A stretch of DNA of 38,211 bases from DASTFY01 sp963829955 (lineage in GTDB: Bacteria; Actinomycetota; Acidimicrobiia; Acidimicrobiales; Ilumatobacteraceae), in NCBI GenBank assembly GCA_963829955.1, contig CAWHKS010000008.1, positions 1 through 38,211 of the forward strand, read 5' to 3'. Shown piece by piece: positions 33,080 to 38,211 of this stretch (positions are counted from its first letter, which is position 1; the number at the start of each line of letters is the position of its first letter). A model generated the notes under the pieces. That model did no database searches and had not been told where the DNA came from. It saw nothing but the letters and a program-made list of their open reading frames with translations. Position numbers and translations under genes: made by a program.

Positions 33080-34200
33080 ACCGGAAGCTCACCTATGCGG
33101 TCGCCGCCCCGGTCCTCGCCTTCCTCGTCGCGGTGGCGGTGTCGTCGCTCGCTCTCCTCGCGATCGGCGAGAGCCCGGTGACGGCGTTCCGGGCGATGTT
33201 CAGCTCGATCGACTCGGCGAGTTCGATCATCAACATCATCAACCGGGCCGCTCCGTACTACGTCATGGGCCTGGCCGTCGCCCTCGGCTTCAAGATGGGT
33301 CTGTTCAACATCGGCGCCGACGGCCAGTACCGGATCGGCGCCCTGTTCGCAGCCGCGGCCGGGGCGGCGGTGACTCTCCCGGCGCCGCTGCACGTGCTGT
33401 TCGTCGTCCTCGTGGCCATGGTCGGGGCCGGCGCGTACGCCGGGATCGCCGGTGCGCTCAAGGTGACCCGCGGCGTAAACGAGGTCGTCTCGACCATCAT
33501 GCTCAACTTCATCGCGACCGGCATCACCGCCTATCTCCTGGCCGAGCACTGGCGCAACAAGGCAGTAGAGCTGCAGGCCGAGACGAAGACCCTCCCGCGG
33601 TCGGGCTGGCTGCCGTCACTGAACCGAGCCTTCACCTGGATCGGTTACCACCTGCCTCGCGGCGTCGTCCTCCAGGGTTTCGTGGTGGTCGCCGTCCTGG
33701 CCGGCATCGCCTTCTACTTCGTCGTCTACCGCACCCGGTTCGGCTTCGACCTGCGCGCCACGGGGGCCAACCCGCGGGCTGCCCTGGCCAGCGGGGTGCA
33801 CCCGAACGCGATGATCATGAAGACGATCATCCTCAGCGGCGCCATCGCGGGACTAGCCGGGATGGGCCCGCTGCTGAGCGAGATCCACAAGTACGGCGAC
33901 ACCTTCCCGACCGCGCTCGGCTTCACCGGCATCTCGGTGGCGCTCTTGGGTCGCAACCATCCCGCCGGCATCGCCGTCGCCGCCGTCGTCTGGGCCGGGA
34001 TCGAGCAGGCGGCCCGGGCGTTGCCCGACGTGGGCATCCCCCAGGAGATCGGCCGCATCCTGCAGGGCACCCTGCTCCTCTCGGCGGTGATCGCCTTCGA
34101 GGTCGTTCGGCGCTACGGCCTGGCCGCCGAGGTGCGCGATGCCGCCGCCAAGGCGGAAGCGCTCGATCGCCGGACTCGCCTGGGGATGGCCACGTCATGA
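33076..34200 (+). CDS. ABC transporter permease 1 (nucleoside type)
   Basis: 374-residue membrane protein of the branched-chain/ribose/nucleoside permease family (PF02653-like). Typical blocks are GLAVALGFKMGLFNIGADGQYRIGAL, described as the conserved NIGADGQ segment near residue 75, and NEVVSTIMLNFIATGI, then GFDLRATGANPRAALASG, the coupling-helix region. About nine hydrophobic segments. Overlap with the ATPase and with permease 2 (both ATGA) shows tight coupling. Resembles the YufP/NupB-like partner. Confidence 0.92.
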   Translation: MNRKLTYAVAAPVLAFLVAVAVSSLALLAIGESPVTAFRAMFSSIDSASSIINIINRAAPYYVMGLAVALGFKMGLFNIGADGQYRIGALFAAAAGAAVTLPAPLHVLFVVLVAMVGAGAYAGIAGALKVTRGVNEVVSTIMLNFIATGITAYLLAEHWRNKAVELQAETKTLPRSGWLPSLNRAFTWIGYHLPRGVVLQGFVVVAVLAGIAFYFVVYRTRFGFDLRATGANPRAALASGVHPNAMIMKTIILSGAIAGLAGMGPLLSEIHKYGDTFPTALGFTGISVALLGRNHPAGIAVAAVVWAGIEQAARALPDVGIPQEIGRILQGTLLLSAVIAFEVVRRYGLAAEVRDAAAKAEALDRRTRLGMATS

Positions 34201-35501
34201 CGGTCACCACCTCTCCCTCCCCCGGTGCCGCCCCCCCGAGGAGCATGACGAGATTCCTGGACGACAGCCCGCCTTACGTGAGGCCGCTCCTGTTCGCCTT
34301 CGGCGGACTGGCCCTGCTGTCCCTCGTCCGGATCCTCGCCGATGCCCCCGACCTCACCGCGGGCGACACCTTCATCGCCGCCATCGGCGCCATGTCGCCG
34401 ATCGTGTTCGCCGCCCTCGGCGGCCTGTTCTCCGAGCGGGTGGGGGTCGTCAACATCGGGCTCGAGGGCATGATGATTCTGGGCACGTGGGGAGCGGGCT
34501 GGGCGGGATGGCAGTGGGGGCCGTGGGCGGCGATCCTCGGTGGCCTCGTCTTCGGCGCGCTCGGCGGGCTGCTGCTGGCCCTCGCCACGGTCACCTTCGG
34601 TGTCGATCACATCGTGGCCGGCATCGCCATCAACTTGCTGGCGCCCGGCGTCACCCGTTTCCTGTCGAGCCAGATCTTCGCCGACGCCGGCGACGGGAGC
34701 ATCACGCAGTCCCCCCGTATGACAGCCACGATCGGTCGCTTCACCGTCCCGTTCCTCGCCGGCGGGAGCCTGTTCGGCTGGCAGACCCCGGACACCCTCG
34801 GCTGGCTGGACGACAAGCGATGGTTCCTCATCTCGGACATCGCGGGCCTGGGCCGGGGCTTCACGGCCAGCCTGGCCTTCACCACCATCCTGGCGCTGGT
34901 GCTGCTGCCGGTCTCGGGCTACGTCCTCTGGCGCACGCCGTTCGGCCTCCGCCTCCGGTCGATCGGTGAGAAGCCGTCAGCGGCCGACTCGCTCGGTGTC
35001 GCGGTGTACCGGATGAAGTACATCGGCGTCACGATCTCCGGTGCGCTGGCCGGGCTCGGTGGCGCATGGCTGGCGCTCGACATCCGGGCCTACAACCAGG
35101 ACCAGGTCGCGGGACGAGGCTTCCAGGGCTTGGCCGCCCTGATCTTCGGCAACTGGCGCCCGGCCGGCATCGGTGCCGGCGCCGGACTGTTCGCCTTCGC
35201 CCAGTCGCTCACCCAGCGGATCGGCTCCGAGCCCGTGCGGGCCCTCTTCCTCCTGGGAGCGCTCATCGCCGCCGGCATCGCCATCTCGCTCTTCTACCGC
35301 CGGCGCGCTCCCCAGGCCGTCGGCGCGCTGATCATGGGCGCACTGTCGCTGATCTACTACCTCGCCGCCGAGGAGGTGGACACCCGGATCGTCTTCATCA
35401 CTCCCTACCTGGTGACGCTCCTCGTGCTCGCCTTCGCCTCCCAGCACCTGCGCCCGCCCGCGGCCGAAGGCAAGCCGTGGCGCAAGGGCGACATCGCGTG
35501 A
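34197..35501 (+). CDS. ABC transporter permease 2 (nucleoside type)
   Basis: 434-residue membrane protein of the same family as permease 1, resembling the YufQ/NupC-like partner. Conserved segments are MSPIVFAALGGLFSERVGVVNIGLEGMM (region near residue 62-90), VDHIVAGIAINLLAPG, and FGLRLRSIGEKPSAADSLGV. A segment of about 55 residues between the fourth and fifth hydrophobic parts is polar and likely external. The stop overlaps the cytidine deaminase GTG as GTGA, tying transport to catabolism. Confidence 0.92.
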   Translation: MTVTTSPSPGAAPPRSMTRFLDDSPPYVRPLLFAFGGLALLSLVRILADAPDLTAGDTFIAAIGAMSPIVFAALGGLFSERVGVVNIGLEGMMILGTWGAGWAGWQWGPWAAILGGLVFGALGGLLLALATVTFGVDHIVAGIAINLLAPGVTRFLSSQIFADAGDGSITQSPRMTATIGRFTVPFLAGGSLFGWQTPDTLGWLDDKRWFLISDIAGLGRGFTASLAFTTILALVLLPVSGYVLWRTPFGLRLRSIGEKPSAADSLGVAVYRMKYIGVTISGALAGLGGAWLALDIRAYNQDQVAGRGFQGLAALIFGNWRPAGIGAGAGLFAFAQSLTQRIGSEPVRALFLLGALIAAGIAISLFYRRRAPQAVGALIMGALSLIYYLAAEEVDTRIVFITPYLVTLLVLAFASQHLRPPAAEGKPWRKGDIA

Positions 35502-35884
35502 TCGACTGGGACGTGCTGCGGGTCGCCGCGCTGGCCGCCGCCGAGCGCGCCTATGTCCCCTACTCGCGCTTCGCCGTCGGGGCCGCCGCGTTGGTCGACG
35601 ACGGGCGCGTCATCACCGGCTGCAACGTCGAGAACGCCTCCTTCGGGTTGACCCTCTGCGCCGAGTGCGGGCTGGTCTCGGCGCTGCACGCGGGCGGCGG
35701 TGGGCGGCTCGTGGCAGTCGTGACCGTGGGTAACGGCCAGCCCGTCATGCCGTGCGGGCGATGCCGGCAGCTCCTATGGGAGCACGGGGGGCCCGACTGC
35801 CTGCTCGACGGTGACGGCACTCCGCAGCCGATGCGCGACGTGCTGCCCGGCGCTTTCGACGCCAGCCAACTCCCGTCGAGCTGA
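35498..35884 (+). CDS. cdd: Cytidine deaminase
   Basis: 128-residue zinc enzyme converting cytidine/deoxycytidine to uridine/deoxyuridine. Zn ligands of the tetrameric type are Cys54, Cys86 and Cys89, with catalytic Glu56 (LCAECG and MPCGRCRQ). The substrate block is GCNVENASFGLTLCAE. Length and the three-Cys set match the small homotetrameric form. GTG at 35498 overlaps the permease stop. The stop TGA starts a series of three TGATG junctions leading to the phosphorylase. Confidence 0.95.
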   Translation: MIDWDVLRVAALAAAERAYVPYSRFAVGAAALVDDGRVITGCNVENASFGLTLCAECGLVSALHAGGGGRLVAVVTVGNGQPVMPCGRCRQLLWEHGGPDCLLDGDGTPQPMRDVLPGAFDASQLPSS

Positions 35885-35920
35885 TGGACCCCGGCAGCGT
35901 TTGATGGACACAGCCTGATG
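35882..35920 (+). promoter_or_regulatory. Triple TGATGGAC stop-start cascade
   Basis: TGATGGAC occurs at 35882, 35902 and 35916. Each TGA shares its A with an ATG. The first ATG opens a 6-codon frame (MDPGSV) closed by the second TGA; the second opens a 4-codon frame (MDTA) closed by the third TGA, whose ATG at 35918 begins the phosphorylase gene. Ribosomes ending cdd could re-start stepwise into the phosphorylase (inference). Confidence 0.8.
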
Positions 35921-37192
35921 GACGCGGTTCACGTCATCCGGGCCAAGCGCGACGGGCGGGCGCTGACCGACGAGGAGATCCGCTGGTTCCTGTCCTCCTA
36001 CACCGCCGGTGAGGTCGCCGAGGAGCAGGCCGCGGCTCTCTTGATGGCCATCGTGTTCCGGGGGCTCGACCAGCGCGAGCTCGACACCTGGACGGCGGCG
36101 ATGATCGACAGTGGGGAGCGCCTCGACCTCTCCGCGGTCACGAAGCCCACGGTCGACAAGCACTCGACCGGCGGGGTCGGGGACAAGATCAGCCTGCCGC
36201 TGTGCCCACTGGTCGCGGCCTGCGGCGCCGCGGTCCCCCAGCTCTCGGGCCGGGGGCTGGGCCACACCGGCGGCACGCTCGACAAGATGGAGACCATCCC
36301 GGGGTGGCGAGCGCACCTGAGCCCGGCTGAGATGGTCGCCCAACTGCAGGACATCGGGGCGGTCATCTGCGCGGCAGGGTCCGGCCTGGCGCCGACCGAT
36401 CGCAAGCTCTACGCGCTGCGCGACGTCACGGGCACGGTCGAGTCGATCCCCCTCATCGCCAGTTCCATCATGTCGAAGAAGCTGGCCGAGGGGACGTCCG
36501 CCCTCGTGCTGGACGTGAAGGTCGGGTCGGGCGCGTTCATGAAGGATGCCGGCTCGGCCCGTGAGCTGGCCGAAGCCATGGTCCGGCTCGGCGGGGCCGA
36601 GGGTGTGCCCACCACGGCCGTGCTGTCCCGCATGGACACGCCGCTCGGACGGGCCTGCGGGAACGCCATCGAGGTGGTCGAGTCAGTGGAGGTCCTCGAA
36701 GGAGGCGGGCCGGCGGACGTCGTCGAGCTGACGGTCACCCTGGCCCGGGAGATGCTGGCCTTGGTCGGTCTGGGTGATGCGGACCCCGCCGTGGTCCTGG
36801 CCGCCGGCGGTGGCCTGGCCGTGTGGAAGGCGATGGTGGCCGCACAGGGCGGCGACCCCGACCAGCCGCTGCCCGTCAGCACGGGCACCCACGAGGTGCG
36901 GGCGGCCGCCAGCGGCTTCTTGACCCGGCTCGACGCCATGGCCGTGGGTCTCGTGGCCTGGCGGCTCGGCGCCGGGCGGGCTCGCAAGGAGCACGCGGTG
37001 TCGCCCTCGGCCGGGGTGATCTGCCTGGCCAAGGAGGGCGACGCGGTCGAGAAGGGCCAGCCGGTCCTGCAACTTCATCTCGACGACCCAGGCCGGCTGG
37101 ATCACGCCTTGGAGGCTCTCCACGGCGGGATCGAGATCGGTCCCGAGCCGCCAGACGCGCTGCCGCTCATCATCGACATCCTGCGGCCCTGA
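35918..37192 (+). CDS. Thymidine/pyrimidine-nucleoside phosphorylase
   Basis: 424-residue enzyme that splits thymidine or uridine with phosphate to base and (deoxy)ribose-1-phosphate. The signature SGRGLGHTGGTLDKMETI is intact; KHSTGGVGDK and SSIMSKKLAEGTSALVLDVKVGSGAF-type blocks (region near residue 185-210) complete the phosphate and substrate site. The C-terminal PYNP domain is present. Length matches DeoA/Pdp (about 430). With cdd it would degrade imported pyrimidine nucleosides. ATG at 35918 is reached via two mini-frames; the exact subtype (DeoA or Pdp) was not resolved. Confidence 0.93.
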   Translation: MDAVHVIRAKRDGRALTDEEIRWFLSSYTAGEVAEEQAAALLMAIVFRGLDQRELDTWTAAMIDSGERLDLSAVTKPTVDKHSTGGVGDKISLPLCPLVAACGAAVPQLSGRGLGHTGGTLDKMETIPGWRAHLSPAEMVAQLQDIGAVICAAGSGLAPTDRKLYALRDVTGTVESIPLIASSIMSKKLAEGTSALVLDVKVGSGAFMKDAGSARELAEAMVRLGGAEGVPTTAVLSRMDTPLGRACGNAIEVVESVEVLEGGGPADVVELTVTLAREMLALVGLGDADPAVVLAAGGGLAVWKAMVAAQGGDPDQPLPVSTGTHEVRAAASGFLTRLDAMAVGLVAWRLGAGRARKEHAVSPSAGVICLAKEGDAVEKGQPVLQLHLDDPGRLDHALEALHGGIEIGPEPPDALPLIIDILRP

Positions 37193-37225
37193 ACGGGCCG
37201 GTTCCGCGAGACGGAGAGGTCGTCC

Positions 37226-38053
37226 GTGGTCGAAGCGACCTTATTCGCCCTGACGGCGGCCGTGCTCCACGCGGGGTGGAACCTGGCGGTGAAGGTGCGC
37301 GCCGACCGCTTGGCCTTCCTGTGCGTCCAGTTCATGATTGGCGGGCTGCTCGGGTTCGCGCTGCTGGTGGCCCTGGGCGACGTCGACGCCGTGGAGTGGC
37401 AATGGGCGTTCATCTCCGGCACCATCCATGTCCCGTACTTCCTGCTGCTGGCCCTCTCGTACCGCTACGGCGACTTCTCGCTCGTCTACCCACTGGCCCA
37501 CGGCGGGGGGGCGCTCCTCGCCGCACTCGGAGGCGCGCTGCTGCTCGGCGACGACCTGACGCCGCTGGCCTGGATAGCTATCGCCGTCGTCTCCATCGGA
37601 CTCGCCTCGCTGGCCGCGCCAGCCGCCCGTGGTCCGGCCGTTGCCACCGCGCTCGCCCTCGCCGCCGTTATCGGGGCGTACACCGTCGTGGATGCACACG
37701 GCGCCCGGGAGTCGGCGGTGGCCACCTACGGGCTGGCCACCTTCGCCGCCGACGCTGTCGGCGCCACCCTCGTGCTCACGGCCACACGCCGCTGGCACGT
37801 CGCCGGCCGGGTGGTGCGGACGTCGCCCGCTGTCTGCGCCGGCGCCGCCGTGGCCGCCCTCGCCGCGTACGCGTTGGTGATGGCGGCCGTGCGCCAGGCG
37901 CCTGTCGGCTACGTGACCGCGCTGCGGGAGTCGTCGGTCGTCATCGGCGCGTTCGCAGGCTGGAAGGTGCTCCACGAGCCACCGGGCGCCGCCCGCGTCG
38001 CCTCCACGACCGTCGTCCTCTGCGGTCTCGTCCTCCTCATCGCCGCCGGTTAG
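37226..38053 (+). CDS. EamA/DMT-superfamily transporter
   Basis: 275-residue membrane protein of about nine to ten hydrophobic segments in two related halves, as in the drug/metabolite transporter superfamily. Typical blocks: TAAVLHAGWNLAVK at the start, YPLAHGGGALLAALGGALLLGD in the first EamA repeat, and ALRESSVVIGAFAGWKVLHEP in the second. The substrate is unknown. GTG at 37226 has the ribosome site ACGGAGAGG upstream. It follows the phosphorylase by 33 bases and may belong to the same transcript. Confidence 0.88.
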   Translation: MVEATLFALTAAVLHAGWNLAVKVRADRLAFLCVQFMIGGLLGFALLVALGDVDAVEWQWAFISGTIHVPYFLLLALSYRYGDFSLVYPLAHGGGALLAALGGALLLGDDLTPLAWIAIAVVSIGLASLAAPAARGPAVATALALAAVIGAYTVVDAHGARESAVATYGLATFAADAVGATLVLTATRRWHVAGRVVRTSPAVCAGAAVAALAAYALVMAAVRQAPVGYVTALRESSVVIGAFAGWKVLHEPPGAARVASTTVVLCGLVLLIAAG

Positions 38054-38132
38054 CGCCGCAGCCCCCGTCCGCCGCCGCCCGCCGGCACCCGGCTCCCACA
38101 GCCGCCCCGCAGCCGCCCCAACCCGTCCATGG

Positions 38133-38180
38133 CCCAACTTGTGGTGATAGTCACCCGATTCGACGCCGTGAACGGTTGGG
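38133..38180. repeat. Inverted repeat in the right-hand intergenic end
   Basis: CCCAAC (38133-38138) pairs with GTTGGG (38175-38180), and inside it GGTGA (38143-38147) pairs with TCACC (38151-38155) around TAG. The last 158 bases (38054-38211) carry no gene that could be supported; the element may be a terminator for the transporter gene. Confidence 0.4.
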
Positions 38181-38211
38181 GGAGCGGTCTCACCGGGTCT
38201 CGCTGATCACG

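Noticed and set aside
38054..38211. tRNA gene or start of another coding region at the right edge
   Set aside because: No T-loop or acceptor pairing and no convincing start with ribosome site were found.

Overview
The window reads as chromosomal DNA from a high-GC actinobacterium, perhaps of the Acidimicrobiia (inference). The support is a strongly GC-biased third codon position, frequent GTG starts, many 4-base ATGA/GTGA gene overlaps, and the genes eno, ftsB/divIC-like, DUF501 and ppx, which lie side by side in many actinobacteria. No rRNA, tRNA, CRISPR array, insertion sequence or phage gene was recognised, and no stretch over 300 bases lacks a gene.

Layout. (1) 1-969: the 3' end of enolase, coupled to an FtsB/DivIC-like septum protein. 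(2) 1041-20329: a block dominated by aerobic CO-dehydrogenase-like (xanthine-oxidase family) genes and their maturation factors. It holds a diiron ferritin-like protein, two large molybdopterin subunits (L1, frameshifted, and L2) flanking a 2Fe-2S small subunit, and an FAD medium subunit. Further on come MoxR ATPase (CoxD-like), VWA protein (CoxE-like), two XdhC/CoxI-type proteins, a MobA/MocA-like nucleotidyltransferase and a membrane-anchored CoxG. Between these lie a CrtI-like oxidoreductase, a dodecin-acyltransferase fusion next to a free dodecin, a Na/Pi-cotransporter-like protein, an atypical SDR, a DAO-type flavoprotein and an NlpC/P60 hydrolase. (3) 20302-22304: DUF501, ppx and a GNAT acetyltransferase. 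(4) 22336-25807: a stand-alone bis-MGD molybdoenzyme with a TetR regulator, divergent from a cupin and a SnoaL-like protein across a 41-bp operator-like palindrome. (5) 25819-30052: an enoyl-CoA hydratase-like protein, an unknown protein, and an MBOAT plus SGNH O-acylation pair. (6) 30218-37192: a nucleoside uptake and salvage operon (BMP lipoprotein, ABC ATPase, two permeases, cytidine deaminase, pyrimidine-nucleoside phosphorylase), followed by an EamA transporter.

How it works together. L-S-M subunits plus CoxD/E/I/G-like factors and a cytidylyltransferase would make and anchor a molybdenum hydroxylase. Both large subunits carry the AYRGAGR loop of form II enzymes rather than the CODH form I loop, so the substrate is open. 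The transport operon would import nucleosides, deaminate cytidine and split pyrimidine nucleosides.

The most notable observations are: a dodecin domain fused to a PlsC-type acyltransferase next to a stand-alone dodecin; interruption of the eno-ftsB / DUF501-ppx neighbourhood by about 19 kb of CODH-type genes; eight conserved genes each broken by a single-base-type frameshift, most repaired by removing one G; a long TetR operator; and a triple stop-start cascade ahead of the phosphorylase gene.
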